DNA of 64,000 bases from Vallitalea sp. (GCA_025210235.1 JAOASG010000044.1:124001-188000); one strand, 5' to 3'; shown: positions 27,511 through 37,576, counted from the stretch's first letter. The notes: a model not told the origin generated them from the letters alone. Made by a program: numbers and translations.

Positions 27511-27772
27511 CTATTTTACTTAATTCCTCCTTAAGAGCACTATATACGTCACCTGGGATACTTTCTTTAAAAGATCGTTCTAATCCTTTATTTTTAATAG
27601 CTTTTTCAAGGCAAGACATAGATGGGCATATGTAAGCTCCTCTTCCATTTTTCTTACCAGTACTATCAATTGAAATATCTCCTTCTTTTGTTCTTACAAC
27701 TCTTATTAACTGTCTCTTATCTTTCATTTCTTGGCAACCTGTGCATTTCCTTAAAGGTATTTTTCTAGCCAT
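27503..27772 (-). CDS. ylxR: YlxR family RNA-binding protein (RnpM)
   Basis: An 89-residue protein, starting MARKIPLRKCTGCQEMKDKR. The motif CTGC and GKKNGRGAYICPSMSCLEKA define DUF448/YlxR. Homologs bind RNase P RNA and modulate tRNA processing. The ATG at 27772 is preferred over an upstream ATG at 27781, since GAAGGGAA lies at a good distance from it. It is between nusA and ylxQ. Confidence 0.92.
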   Translation of the reverse strand: MARKIPLRKCTGCQEMKDKRQLIRVVRTKEGDISIDSTGKKNGRGAYICPSMSCLEKAIKNKGLERSFKESIPGDVYSALKEELSKIDE

Positions 27773-27809
27773 ATTTATCATTCCCTTCTTTATTTTTTCT
27801 TAAGAATGG

Positions 27810-28931
27810 TTATGAAAATAATTCGTCATCATCATCTTCAGATGTATTTCTAGATAATAATGCTCCAAGAGTTTCTTCTTCTGTTATAAAGTTTGTTTGT
27901 TTTGCTTGAGTTTCGCTTTTTATATCAATTTTATAACCTGTTAATTTGGCAGCTAATCGTGCATTTTGACCTTCTTTTCCAATTGCTAATGATAATTGAT
28001 AATCAGGCACGATAACTTTTGCACTTTTTTCTTCCTCATTTACAAGAACTTTTACTACTTTTGAAGGACTTAGGGCTGCTGTAATAAATGCTACAGGATC
28101 TTCACTCCATGGAATTATATCTATTTTTTCACCTCTAAGTTCGTTTACAATTATTGATACTCTTGCACCATTATGTCCTACACATGATCCTACTGGATCT
28201 ACGTCCTCATTTGTTGAATATACGGCTATTTTTGTTCTAGAACCAGCTTCTCTTGATATTCCTTTTATATCAACAATACCATCATGTACTTCTGGTACTT
28301 CTTGCTCAAATAATCTTTTTATTAGCTCTGGATGAGTTCTTGAAACATATACCTTAGGTCCTTTTGTACTTTCTTTTACTTCAAGTACATATACTTTAAA
28401 TCTTTCATTAGTATAATATTTTTCGCCTGGAACCTGCTCTTTATCTGCAAGAATTGCATCTATTTTACCTATATTAATAATAACATTATCTCTTACTTGT
28501 CTTTGAACAATACCAGTTATTACATCTTTTTCTTTGGTAATATATTGATTAAAAATAACTTCTCTCTCAGCTTCTCTAATTTTTTGAACAACTACTTGTT
28601 TTGCTTTTTGAGCTGCAATCCTACCAAAGTTTTTAGGTGTAACTTCTACGTTAATTATATCACCTAATTTATATGTGGGTTTTAATTTCTTAGCATCTTC
28701 TACAGATATAGTTAATGTAGCATCTTCTACTTCTTCTACAACTTCTTTTTCTGCGTATACTGCAACATCACCTTTTTCACGATCAATCTCAACTTTTATA
28801 TTTTGAGCCGTTCCAAAGTTATTTTTACATGCTGTTACTAAAGAAATTTCAATCGTATCTATTAAGACGTCTTTACTAATACCCTTTTCTTTTTCAATTT
28901 GATTTAATGCTTCAATGAACTCCGCATTCAT
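27810..28931 (-). CDS. nusA: Transcription termination/antitermination protein NusA
   Basis: About 373 residues. N-terminal RNA polymerase-binding domain (MNAEFIEALNQIEKEKGIS), S1 domain (KDVITGIVQRQVRDNVIINIG), and two KH domains (VGSCVGHNGARVSIIVNELRGEKID and LSLAIGKEGQNARLAAKLTGYKIDI). It is the short Firmicute form without the C-terminal acidic repeats. GGAGGATCAAA precedes the chosen ATG; a longer frame of five codons is not needed. Confidence 0.97.
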   Translation of the reverse strand: MNAEFIEALNQIEKEKGISKDVLIDTIEISLVTACKNNFGTAQNIKVEIDREKGDVAVYAEKEVVEEVEDATLTISVEDAKKLKPTYKLGDIINVEVTPKNFGRIAAQKAKQVVVQKIREAEREVIFNQYITKEKDVITGIVQRQVRDNVIINIGKIDAILADKEQVPGEKYYTNERFKVYVLEVKESTKGPKVYVSRTHPELIKRLFEQEVPEVHDGIVDIKGISREAGSRTKIAVYSTNEDVDPVGSCVGHNGARVSIIVNELRGEKIDIIPWSEDPVAFITAALSPSKVVKVLVNEEEKSAKVIVPDYQLSLAIGKEGQNARLAAKLTGYKIDIKSETQAKQTNFITEEETLGALLSRNTSEDDDDELFS

Positions 28932-28971
28932 TTTGATCCTCCTCAATCTATTTTTAACTTTAATTTATTTT

Positions 28972-29439
28972 TTAAAATAGTATTGCTAATCTAATAATAG
29001 CTACATCCGTTCTTTTAATAGGCCATTCCCCGCCATTTTCAAGTTCAAGTGTAATACTATCATCATCAAAACCTTTTAATATTCCTACAAATTCTTTTTG
29101 CTTATCAATAGCCTTATATAACTTAACTTCTACTTTTTTACCTATATTCCTTGCAAAGTCTTTATCTTTTTTTAAAGGTCTATCAAGACCTGGTGAACTA
29201 ACTTCTAGAATATATGGCTCTTTTATTGGATCTTTATCTTCAAAGTCACTATCAAAAGCTCTGCTGACTATTTCACAGTCATCGATAGTTATGCCCCCTT
29301 CTTTGTCAATAAAAATTCTTAGGTACCAATTGGAAGCTTCTTTTACATATTCAACATCAACAAGTTCAAATTCATTTTTTACTAGAATGGGATTTAATAC
29401 TTCTTCTGCCAATGTTTCTACATGTTCCCTAAATGACAT
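28972..29439 (-). CDS. rimP: Ribosome maturation factor RimP
   Basis: A 155-residue 30S maturation factor. Motifs: FELVDVEYVKEASNWYLRIF, GGITIDDCEIVSRAFD and YILEVSSPGLDRPLKKDKDF, then a C-terminal SH3-like domain. It opens the nusA-infB operon. AAAGGTGATAAG lies upstream of the ATG. A promoter at 29610-29638 and a leader with a strong hairpin precede it. Confidence 0.96.
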   Translation of the reverse strand: MSFREHVETLAEEVLNPILVKNEFELVDVEYVKEASNWYLRIFIDKEGGITIDDCEIVSRAFDSDFEDKDPIKEPYILEVSSPGLDRPLKKDKDFARNIGKKVEVKLYKAIDKQKEFVGILKGFDDDSITLELENGGEWPIKRTDVAIIRLAILF

Positions 29440-29462
29440 CTTATCACCTTTCTTTCTTATTT

Positions 29463-29509
29463 AAGTAATTGCAAAGCTACCTATAGTTGATTCTTTAGTA
29501 CAATTACCT
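29463..29509 (-). repeat. Internally deleted family D element in the rimP leader
   Basis: AAGTAATTGCAAAGCTAC and CAATTACCT are the two ends of family D, and AGTTGATTCTTTAG between them is a D internal sequence in the minus orientation. The other inner half is missing. It lies 24 bases upstream of the rimP start codon, inside the leader transcript. Confidence 0.6.
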
Positions 29510-29558
29510 ACTATCTCATTTGCTTTAATTGAGAAACTATTCCTATAAGACAAGAAAC

Positions 29559-29582
29559 AAGAGTGGACTCACGTCCACTCTT
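29559..29582 (-). promoter_or_regulatory. Leader hairpin upstream of rimP
   Basis: AAGAGTGGAC and GTCCACTCTT form a perfect 10-bp stem around a four-base loop, about 25 bases after the predicted transcription start. A GC-rich stem so close to the 5' end could stabilise or attenuate the transcript. On the minus strand a mixed TTGTTTCTTG follows, which is a poor U-run. Confidence 0.55.
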
Positions 29583-29609
29583 TCTAGTATTAGCATTATT
29601 TCTGAGACT

Positions 29610-29638
29610 ATTATACCACTTAGTAACTTGTTTTGCAA
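29610..29638 (-). promoter_or_regulatory. Sigma-A promoter of the rimP-nusA-infB operon
   Basis: TTGCAA (29638-29633) and a perfect TATAAT (29615-29610) on the minus strand are 17 bases apart. Its position agrees with the start of the large operon. Confidence 0.65.
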
Positions 29639-29889
29639 GAAAATACTGTAAAATCATCATTAAGTAATTTAGAATTCTAGAATCCTCTAATATAATTATT
29701 ACAACTAAATAATGTGATTTATAAGCATATTATATAAATACATATTTAGTTAATAACTTTAAAATTTCTTATTTATAAGTTTAATGTGACAAATTAACCA
29801 TTTCATTTTATATTATAGATGTGTATAATTAATATACTACCTCACATATTTTTTAAAAATATGCAATTATTAAGAAAGGAGACATATTC

Positions 29890-31341
29890 ATGACTAATGA
29901 AGGTACTTTAAGAGCATATGTAAAAGGAATTAACAAATTAATGCTTACATTATTAATTAGCGGAGATATAGCTTTAATAGTACTGGGGGCAATTGGAATT
30001 ATTCAATCTTATATCCCTTTGTTACTTTGTATTATTGGAACTGTACTTGGAGTAATATTTGTTATTGGTTTTAAAAACATCACTGTATCGAAATATATTA
30101 TTGTTATTTCCACTTTTATTGTTCTGTTTGCACTGAGTTTTGAAGGAAAATACATAACTAGTTCACTCATCCTGCTTTCAATAGCTGTAGCCGGTGCTTA
30201 TCTTGACAAACTCCTTGTTGCAAGCTATACAGTCATATCAACAGGGGTATTTATTTTTTTAGAAAGTAGAAATAGATACATAGGAATTAAAGATCTTATA
30301 ATTGAAATAGCAGTTATTATTTTTAGTGTCCTTGTATTTTTTGTCTTAATTGGTTGGGTAAAAAAAATGGTTAAACAGCTTGAGCATCAAGAGGAAAAAA
30401 CCAATGAAAACATGGAAAAACTTAAATCTATGATGGATGTGATTAGAAACAGTTCAAGAATATTGATCAATGATATTTCAGAAAGCAAACTAAAAGTTAA
30501 TCGCATCAACGAAATAAGCAACAACATTAATTTTACTGTTGAAGAAGTTGCCACAGGCATCTCTAATCAGACAGAAAATGTTCAGATAATCAGTAATATG
30601 GTTACAACATCCAATAGCAATTTCAATAAAGTAAAAAAGGTATCCTCTGATTTACAGAATGTTTCTCTTGTAGCAAAAGAAACTGTAGATTTAGGTGTCG
30701 CTAATATGCAGCAAGTTAATGACCAAATGAAAACTATTATGAACTCTTCAAATATTTCTGCAAAAACAGTAAATGATCTTATGACAAGTATATCGGAAAT
30801 AAATAATTTTCTAGCAAGTATTACTAATATTGCTGACCAAACCAATCTTCTTGCTTTAAATGCAGCTATTGAAGCAGCAAGAGCCGGAGAGTCAGGTAAA
30901 GGATTTGCAGTTGTAGCTGAAGAAGTTAGAAAACTTGCTGAAGATAGCAGTAATACAGTTAAACTTATTGATGACGTTATTAAGTCTATCCAAGAAAAAT
31001 CAAACCTGATGTTAACACATGTTAATACGGGTAAAGATGCTGCTGATGAAGGCTTATCAAAATCACAGGTCTTATCTGAAAGTTTATTGAAAATCCAGAG
31101 TTCATTCGTGCGTATTGATAGTCTTATAGAAGACGAAGTAAACCAAATAACAGATATCTCAGAAAATATATCTACAATTCATGAAGAAACAAGCAATATA
31201 TCAGCTATATCTGAAGAACATGCTGCGTCCTCACAAGAAATCAGTAGTACAATGAATGAACAAAACACAAATATAAATCACCTAAATGAATTATTAGAAC
31301 AAATTAATCAAGCCGGTAAAGAGTTAGAAAGTTTGTTATAG
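29890..31341 (+). CDS. Methyl-accepting chemotaxis protein without extracytoplasmic sensor domain
   Basis: A 483-residue protein. Residues 15-155 form about six closely spaced hydrophobic segments (for example [40 protein letters not shown]), leaving only short loops outside. No HAMP domain is seen; a short coiled coil ([11 protein letters not shown] type, residues 155-180) leads to the signalling domain. The conserved hairpin tip is [19 protein letters not shown] followed by [36 protein letters not shown] precedes the ATG. It stands alone between rimP and spoIVA. Confidence 0.92.
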   Translation: MTNEGTLRAYVKGINKLMLTLLISGDIALIVLGAIGIIQSYIPLLLCIIGTVLGVIFVIGFKNITVSKYIIVISTFIVLFALSFEGKYITSSLILLSIAVAGAYLDKLLVASYTVISTGVFIFLESRNRYIGIKDLIIEIAVIIFSVLVFFVLIGWVKKMVKQLEHQEEKTNENMEKLKSMMDVIRNSSRILINDISESKLKVNRINEISNNINFTVEEVATGISNQTENVQIISNMVTTSNSNFNKVKKVSSDLQNVSLVAKETVDLGVANMQQVNDQMKTIMNSSNISAKTVNDLMTSISEINNFLASITNIADQTNLLALNAAIEAARAGESGKGFAVVAEEVRKLAEDSSNTVKLIDDVIKSIQEKSNLMLTHVNTGKDAADEGLSKSQVLSESLLKIQSSFVRIDSLIEDEVNQITDISENISTIHEETSNISAISEEHAASSQEISSTMNEQNTNINHLNELLEQINQAGKELESLL

Positions 31342-31356
31342 AAATCAATAGCAAAT

Positions 31357-31395
31357 CAAAGGCTCAACTATTAAAATAACACAGTTGAACCTTTG
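31357..31395. terminator. Terminator between the chemoreceptor gene and spoIVA
   Basis: CAAAGG-C-TCAACT and AGTTGA-A-CCTTTG form a 12-pair stem with one mismatch and a 13-base loop. It lies 16 bases past the chemoreceptor stop codon, between two convergent genes. The downstream U-run is weak on both strands (GAATAC..., AAAAAGC), so efficiency is unclear. Confidence 0.5.
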
Positions 31396-31440
31396 AATAC
31401 TAAAAAAGCAACTTATACCAATATAGATTATACCCAAAAT

Positions 31441-32922
31441 CTAGATAATAATACAAACAAGTCCTCCATTAGCATCATTAACTATTTTTTGTAATGTGTC
31501 TTGAAGCTTTTCTCTAGACTCTTCTGGCATTCTATAAATCTTATTTTGAAGTCCATCATTTACTAAATCATGTAATGACTTACCAAAAACATTAGTATCC
31601 CATATCTTAGATGGATCGCTTTCAAATTCGCTTGTGAGATATTCAAGTAATTCTTCACTTTGTTTTTCTGTTCCAACAATTGGAGATACTTCTGTCTGAA
31701 TATCGCATTTTATCATATGGATAGTTGGAGCACTAGCTTTTAGCTTCACACCATACTTATTGCCTTGTTTAACAATTTCTGGCTCTTGCAATGATAATTC
31801 ACTAACCATTGGTGTTACGATACCATAACCTTTTGCTTTTACTTCATCTATTGCAGCAGATACTTTATCATACTCTTCTTTTACTTTACCTAATTTCTTA
31901 ATAAGGGACATAAATTGATACTCACCTTTAATTTCAGTTCCCATTAAATCACTTAAAATATCATAATAATAATCATCATTAAAATCAATATCAATATTAG
32001 CACAACCAGTAGACAAATCTATTTTATCTAGTTTTACTCTAGTTATATGCTCGTTTTCTATTTCTAGAGTATCTTCTTTTTTAAGATCACGAATTGCATC
32101 AACTGAATCCATTATTTCATTTACGGATGTTATTAAAGAAGCTTTTAACCAATGATCATTATCTAACATTTCAATCCATTTTGGTACATTAAAATTGACA
32201 ACCGAAAGAGGAAATTCTAGTAATACATTCTCAAGAATCTTAATAACATCCTCTTTTTGTAGTTGTTCACAGTTAACAGGTAATACTGGAACATTATATT
32301 TTTCTTCTAATTCATTTGCCGTAACTATTGTGTCATCTGAATAAGGTCTTAACGAATTTAATATGACTACATATGGCTTTGATAATTTCTTTAATTCATT
32401 AATTGTTTTTTCTTCTGCACTTATGTAATTTTCTCTAGGTATTTCACCAAATGAACCATCAGCAGTTACTACTATTCCTATAGTTGAATGATCATTGATA
32501 ACTTTTTTTGTTCCTATTTCTGCTGCTTGAGTAAATGGTATATCATAGTTAAACCAAGGTGTTTTTACTTTTCTTTCTTCCTCATTTTCTAAATGTCCTG
32601 ATGCTCCTTCTACCATATAACCAACACAATCAATCATTCTTACGTTAAATTCAACATCATCTGATAATGATACTGTCGCCGCTTCTTGAGGTATAAATTT
32701 TGGCTCTGTTGTCATGATTGTTTTTCCAGCTGCGCTTTGAGGAAGCTCATCTTGGGTTCTTTCTCTGCTATGTACGTTTTCTATATTAGGCAACACTAAT
32801 AAATCCATAAATCTCTTGATAAATGTAGATTTACCTGTTCTAACGGGCCCTACTACTCCCATATAAATTTCTCCGTTTGTTCTAGCTCGAATATCTTTAT
32901 AAATATCGTATTCTCCTAACAT
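31441..32922 (-). CDS. spoIVA: Stage IV sporulation protein A (spore coat morphogenetic ATPase)
   Basis: A 493-residue protein. The N-terminal TRAFAC-type ATPase domain has VGPVRTGKSTFIKRF (Walker A), the Firmicute SpoIVA block RERTQDELPQSAAGKTIMTTEP, and IDCVGYMVEGASGHL. The middle and C-terminal domains end in ANGGLVCIII, as in other SpoIVA proteins. It polymerises on the forespore outer membrane and anchors the coat, so the host forms endospores. AAGGAGGATAT lies before the ATG. Confidence 0.98.
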   Translation of the reverse strand: MLGEYDIYKDIRARTNGEIYMGVVGPVRTGKSTFIKRFMDLLVLPNIENVHSRERTQDELPQSAAGKTIMTTEPKFIPQEAATVSLSDDVEFNVRMIDCVGYMVEGASGHLENEEERKVKTPWFNYDIPFTQAAEIGTKKVINDHSTIGIVVTADGSFGEIPRENYISAEEKTINELKKLSKPYVVILNSLRPYSDDTIVTANELEEKYNVPVLPVNCEQLQKEDVIKILENVLLEFPLSVVNFNVPKWIEMLDNDHWLKASLITSVNEIMDSVDAIRDLKKEDTLEIENEHITRVKLDKIDLSTGCANIDIDFNDDYYYDILSDLMGTEIKGEYQFMSLIKKLGKVKEEYDKVSAAIDEVKAKGYGIVTPMVSELSLQEPEIVKQGNKYGVKLKASAPTIHMIKCDIQTEVSPIVGTEKQSEELLEYLTSEFESDPSKIWDTNVFGKSLHDLVNDGLQNKIYRMPEESREKLQDTLQKIVNDANGGLVCIII

Positions 32923-32954
32923 CTATATCCTCCTTATAAGTATTCTTATATATA

Positions 32955-32982
32955 AATATATGATATAGATATTGGAATATGA
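32955..32982 (-). promoter_or_regulatory. Sigma-E-like promoter upstream of spoIVA
   Basis: On the minus strand TCATATT (32982-32976) and CATATATT (32962-32955) stand 13 bases apart. They resemble the sigma-E boxes KMATATT and CATACANT, with one mismatch in the latter and spacing one base short. spoIVA is a known sigma-E gene, which supports but does not prove the call. Confidence 0.4.
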
Positions 32983-32983
32983 C

Positions 32984-33231
32984 AGCCTATGCACTTAATT
33001 AGCTTTCTTGCATAAACATTTCAATTGACAATTAAAAACTACAGTTATAAAATTAATATGTATTATATATAAGTACTCAATAAAACTTCATTATTACACT
33101 TCTTTAGCATAAAGATTATTCTACAAAAATTAAAAAACTAATATTCTATACAAAATATACATAATCCCAATACTTTTATTTTATTGCTAAATTAAATAAC
33201 TTTTATAAGAAAGATTATGTGGAGGATTGAT
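32984..33231. other. Spacer between divergent spoIVA and the VCBS-like gene
   Basis: The stretch is AT-rich. Apart from the sigma-E-like site, no repeat family member and no convincing -35/-10 pair toward the plus-strand gene could be seen. Confidence 0.4.
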
Positions 33232-34038
33232 ATGCGAAAAATAATTATTATAATTCTTCTATTTTTCTTAAGTAATAACTTAACAAATATTAACAGTCCT
33301 AATACTCAATCAAAGCTAATTATTCAAGATAAAGAATTCTCTTGTACTTTTAGTAAACATAAACTTATATGTCATGATATAGAATTAAATAAACATTATA
33401 ATATAAACATCTTACAAGATAGCGTAATATTAAGTATGGCAATAAGTGATATAGACTATGATGGAACAGATGAAATACTAATTATATCTGCTATTGATAA
33501 AGCTATTTATGGTAATGATTTTATTATCTATAAGCCATCATACGTAAAAGAAGAAATCATAATGCAGGAAATTTACCGAAATGATTTTACTAAAATTAAA
33601 CCATGGGAAATACAAGTTTGTAACCTTGATAATGATAATATAAAAGACATATATGTTGGCGTCTATAAGTCTACTCCTATGTTTCATACTATAGAAAACA
33701 GACCATTTTTCTTTAATTTTGATGGAGAAAAATTAATTAAGAAATGGACTGGGTCAAAACTTGAACATTCCTTTTCTAAAATAAAATTCTTTGATTTAAT
33801 TGGTAATAAAAACGATGAATTAATAGTTATAGAAAAGCTTGATGATTCTAGAGAAGTTATTAGTGTGTATTATTGGTTAAGATTTGGTTTTGTGAAATTT
33901 GCAGAAAGTTATAAATACGATAATATATCAGATTTTCAATTTATTGAAATTAATAACATAAAATATATAGATGTTTTCCAAAATAATAATAGAAGTAAGT
34001 CAAGAATACATTTAAAGGGAAATAAATTTATTGAATAA
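33232..34038 (+). CDS. Exported VCBS/FG-GAP repeat-like protein
   Basis: About 268 residues. The N-terminus MRKIIIIILLFFLSNNLTN is a signal peptide. Repeats of the form MAISDIDYDGTDEILIISAI and VCNLDNDNIKDIYVGVYK, then FFDLIGNKNDELIVIEKL, are spaced by about 60 residues and match FG-GAP/VCBS-type beta-propeller blades with DxDxDG calcium loops. Such proteins are extracellular; ligand unknown. The start at 33232 follows GTGGAGGATTGAT. A family D remnant lies directly after it, and the DUF3160 lipoprotein gene follows. Confidence 0.7.
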   Translation: MRKIIIIILLFFLSNNLTNINSPNTQSKLIIQDKEFSCTFSKHKLICHDIELNKHYNINILQDSVILSMAISDIDYDGTDEILIISAIDKAIYGNDFIIYKPSYVKEEIIMQEIYRNDFTKIKPWEIQVCNLDNDNIKDIYVGVYKSTPMFHTIENRPFFFNFDGEKLIKKWTGSKLEHSFSKIKFFDLIGNKNDELIVIEKLDDSREVISVYYWLRFGFVKFAESYKYDNISDFQFIEINNIKYIDVFQNNNRSKSRIHLKGNKFIE

Positions 34039-34045
34039 AAATTAT

Positions 34046-34076
34046 AGGTAATTGCAAAACTGTTTTAAAATTACTT
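34046..34076. repeat. Family D remnant between two plus-strand genes
   Basis: AGGTAATTGCAAAAC and GTTTTAAAATTACTT are the two outer arms of family D joined with no centre. They form a short imperfect hairpin eight bases after a stop codon. Confidence 0.6.
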
Positions 34077-34105
34077 AAATAAAAAATAATGAGAGAGGTT
34101 ATATA

Positions 34106-36436
34106 ATGAATAGAAGAAAAAGTGTTTTTAAATTTATTGGATTTTGTATGATTCTTATAATCTTCTTATCCGGATGTACAAGCAAAATTACTGAAACTAA
34201 ACACAATGCTAATTCACTTTTTGATAATGAGCAAAAACAAAAATCAAACAACAACAAAAATACGTATATTTGCAAGAATAGTTTAACTAATGTCCCTAAA
34301 AATGAGGAATCAAAAAAGATAGTTTGGACAGATAAAATAGAAGCTAAAACTATAAAAGTTCCTTATACTACTCCAAAGATTAATTATAATATCCCAATTT
34401 ATTCTGTAAAATCAGACCTATCTAATATTAAAAATTATAACAATTTTAATGGCTTTACAAAACAACAATTGCAAAAACTTATAAAAAATGGCTTTGTAGT
34501 CTTACCTAGTAAGAGTAAGTATCCGCATCTAAAAATGGGAACTATTTATGATGAAAATGAATATAGTGGTATCCCAAGTTTTATTACTGTTGATTCTGTA
34601 ATGAATTTATATCATTCATATTTTAGTACAACTCTTCAAGTTGTTGAAGACAAATATTTATTTGATGAGTTAACCAAGTTAACATCTAATATGTTAAATA
34701 AAAGTTTATCCCTATATAATGATGAAACTTATACTACTGTTAAAAAAGAAATAAAATTTAATGTTGCTTTTTTTGCAATAGGGAATAAATTACTCACTAA
34801 TGAATATGGTAATCTACCTATTGAGATTAAATCTATAGTAGATGAAGAAATAAATAATATACTGAATGCTGAGGGTATTATTTCTTCACCTTTACTAAAC
34901 CATAATGTTGATTATAGTCAATATAAAGTAAGAGGTCATTATACAAGAAGTGAAAAATTACAAGCTTATTTTAAAACTATGATGTGGTATGGGCAAATTG
35001 GTCTTCCTCTTACAAAAAAAGAAGCAAATGGTGACGAAGTTCTATGTGAAGATACAACAGCTAAAGCTTTAGTTATGACCTATATTGCTTTTATGCAAAA
35101 TAATTCAAATAATGATATTGAGTCGTGGGATAAAATATATATGCCAACTTCTTTTTATGTAGGACAATCAGATGACCTTAATTTATTTCATTATAAAGAT
35201 TTGATTCTAAATGTATATGGAAAAGAAGTTAATCTTAATGATTTTAGAAATAAAAAATACCATGATAAATTATTAGTGGAAGCAAAAAAATTACCTAGTC
35301 CATCTATTCAATATAAACTATCTAATAGTAATGATATACCTGTTGGAAAACAATTTAGATTTATGGGGCAACGCTACACTTTCGATGGAGAAATTATGCA
35401 AGAATTAATTGACCCATATGAAAGACCTGCTCCTTCTGGACTTGATATTTCATCTGTATTAGGTAGTATACGTGCAAGAGAACTTCTCGATACTTACTAT
35501 CAACCTTGTAAATTATGGCCTGGGTATGAAGAAAATTTTCAAAGAATGAAAGAAAAAATATCTAAACTAAAAGAAGATGACTGGATGAGTAATATGTATA
35601 ATGGTTGGCTATATACTATTACATCTATTCAACAATCATTTGAAGATATCGAGGGAGCTCCAATGTTTATGAAAAATACTTCTTGGACAGATAAATCAAT
35701 TAGTTCTGCTCTAGGAAGCTATGCCGAGTTAAAACATGATACGGTTTTATATGTAAAACAACCTATTGCAGAATGTGGTGGTTTTGAATATACCTATCAT
35801 CACTATGTAGAACCTAATGTTAATGTCTATTGTAAGTTGCTATGGTTAACAGAGTTTTCTACACAAAACCTGAAAGATAGAGGTCTACTGTCTGAAGAGT
35901 TTGAGAAAACATCACAAAAAATAGTTAAGTTATTAATCCTTCTAAGAGATTGCTCCGTTAAGGAACTTAATAATGAAGTCCTATCTGACGAGGATAAAAC
36001 TAAATTAGATACTTTTGGTGGTCTAATAGACTCCATTATGTATGAGCTCCTTGCTGAAGCTAATGGATCAGAGTTGAGTTGCTCTGCAGTTATTTCAGAT
36101 ATAGCTACCGTAAATAATTGTCCCTTAGAAATTGGGACAGAATTACCTAATGAAATTTTTGTTGTTATTAAAGACGGTGAAGAACTATTCTTATCTAGGG
36201 GCGCTGTATACGGATATCACGAATTTATAAGCGATACTAGATTAACTGATGAAGAATGGCATACACAACTTGGTGTAAAACGAGAAAAATATGGAGAAAA
36301 CGAAGGCGAGTATTATATAATTGACGTAGGAAAACCTTTACCATCATTACCCTCACAGCCTAAATGGGTAAACTCTTTTAAATCAACACAGGATAATAAT
36401 GTAATATGTAAAAATAAAGAAGCTAATTGGGAATAA
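34106..36436 (+). CDS. DUF3160 family lipoprotein
   Basis: A 776-residue protein. The signal peptide ends in a lipobox FLSGC (residue about 24), so it is membrane-bound on the outside. The DUF3160 region starts near LQKLIKNGFVVLPSK and includes YSGIPSFITVDSVMNLYHSY, PTSFYVGQSDDLNLF, RFMGQRYTFDGEIMQELI and the conserved end DLRFSCAV-like part here as ELSCSAVISDIATVNN. Several invariant Trp, His and Asp residues are present (SYAELKHDTVLYVKQ). The family has no assigned activity that I know. GAGAGAGGTTATATA precedes the ATG. Confidence 0.85.
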   Translation: MNRRKSVFKFIGFCMILIIFLSGCTSKITETKHNANSLFDNEQKQKSNNNKNTYICKNSLTNVPKNEESKKIVWTDKIEAKTIKVPYTTPKINYNIPIYSVKSDLSNIKNYNNFNGFTKQQLQKLIKNGFVVLPSKSKYPHLKMGTIYDENEYSGIPSFITVDSVMNLYHSYFSTTLQVVEDKYLFDELTKLTSNMLNKSLSLYNDETYTTVKKEIKFNVAFFAIGNKLLTNEYGNLPIEIKSIVDEEINNILNAEGIISSPLLNHNVDYSQYKVRGHYTRSEKLQAYFKTMMWYGQIGLPLTKKEANGDEVLCEDTTAKALVMTYIAFMQNNSNNDIESWDKIYMPTSFYVGQSDDLNLFHYKDLILNVYGKEVNLNDFRNKKYHDKLLVEAKKLPSPSIQYKLSNSNDIPVGKQFRFMGQRYTFDGEIMQELIDPYERPAPSGLDISSVLGSIRARELLDTYYQPCKLWPGYEENFQRMKEKISKLKEDDWMSNMYNGWLYTITSIQQSFEDIEGAPMFMKNTSWTDKSISSALGSYAELKHDTVLYVKQPIAECGGFEYTYHHYVEPNVNVYCKLLWLTEFSTQNLKDRGLLSEEFEKTSQKIVKLLILLRDCSVKELNNEVLSDEDKTKLDTFGGLIDSIMYELLAEANGSELSCSAVISDIATVNNCPLEIGTELPNEIFVVIKDGEELFLSRGAVYGYHEFISDTRLTDEEWHTQLGVKREKYGENEGEYYIIDVGKPLPSLPSQPKWVNSFKSTQDNNVICKNKEANWE

Positions 36437-36481
36437 AAATATTTTATTCTAGTAAGTATCAAATAAATTTCTAATAAAATA

Positions 36482-36510
36482 TTGACGTTTATATAATATC
36501 CATGTATAAT
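36482..36510 (+). promoter_or_regulatory. Sigma-A promoter for the membrane protein gene
   Basis: TTGACG (36482-36487) and TATAAT (36505-36510) are 17 bases apart. Transcription would begin near 36517, about 70 bases before the start codon. Confidence 0.65.
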
Positions 36511-36587
36511 TTAACAGTTACAAAATCAAAAAATGTTATTTTTTTGGTTAAGTTGCTTATTATATTACTACAATGGAGGAAAAAGAC

Positions 36588-37472
36588 ATGAGTATTTTAT
36601 TAGGATTACTTTCTTTAGTTATTAGTATTGCAGTTCCTGTACTAATAATGATCTTTGCAGATTTTCAATTATTACATTTTTCAATATTTTTTATTATTCC
36701 AGCAGGAGCTATAGCAATTGGATATGCATGTGGATTTGGATTTTTTAAAGGTTTAATTATATCTAACAAAAAAATTAGCAGTAAACATTTTATAATTGGT
36801 ATATTAATGGCATTTATTTGCTTAGCATCCATTAAGTATGCTACATATCATCTAACATGTGTTAGCCCAGAAACCGGTAAAATTGAATATAAATTAGATG
36901 GCAATCACATAAGTAATTACCAAATAGATGGTTACGGTAGAATGACATTTGTGAATTTTAATAAATTTATGATTGAAAGTACCCCTATAACTTTCAGTCG
37001 AAGAGGATCACAAACATTAGGAGAAGTTACTAATCCTACAGCTTGCTGGGTCTTTGCGATTATTGATTTCTTAGGAGTATTTATTGGTGTAATAGCAGCA
37101 GGAATAGGTATAAAAGATAAACATCAATACTGTGAAACTTGTAATAAATATAAAAACTCTAAGAAGATATTTAAGCTATTAAAAACTGATGGTCAAGCAT
37201 TCTTTGATGAGTTAGAAATAATTACAAATGATATAAGCGAGAGTACATCTCTAAAACAAATTATTGAAAAATATAATGGTAAGGTAAAGACAGGAGATGC
37301 TTTCCTTGAATGTACGCTTATATATTGTCATAACTGTAAAAAAGCTACTCTAAGCTTTAAATTATTTGAAGTAACTTCTACAAATAAAGTAAAAGAAAAT
37401 AGTGAGTTTAAATATAATGTTGCTATAAATTATAATTTAGTAAGAGACTATATTAAAGAAATCGCGGCGTAA
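36588..37472 (+). CDS. Hypothetical membrane protein with paired CxxC motifs
   Basis: About 294 residues. Four hydrophobic segments occupy the first 185 residues (SILLGLLSLVISIAVPVLIM, FFIIPAGAIAIGYACG, FIIGILMAFICLASI and VFAIIDFLGVFIGVIAAGIG). The soluble tail has YCETCNKYK and, about 65 residues later, YCHNCKKATL, which could make one zinc site. The start at 36588 follows TGGAGGAAAAAGAC; an ATG 15 bases upstream overlaps that ribosome site. I do not recognise a family. Confidence 0.7.
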   Translation: MSILLGLLSLVISIAVPVLIMIFADFQLLHFSIFFIIPAGAIAIGYACGFGFFKGLIISNKKISSKHFIIGILMAFICLASIKYATYHLTCVSPETGKIEYKLDGNHISNYQIDGYGRMTFVNFNKFMIESTPITFSRRGSQTLGEVTNPTACWVFAIIDFLGVFIGVIAAGIGIKDKHQYCETCNKYKNSKKIFKLLKTDGQAFFDELEIITNDISESTSLKQIIEKYNGKVKTGDAFLECTLIYCHNCKKATLSFKLFEVTSTNKVKENSEFKYNVAINYNLVRDYIKEIAA

Positions 37473-37576
37473 AAAAATCGTCGGTAATAATAAATTATAA
37501 AGTGTATATAGATAGTTCCAATTAGTTAAAGATAAGTTGGGAGTATGTTTTAAGGGTAGATGGTTGATGGAGATTG

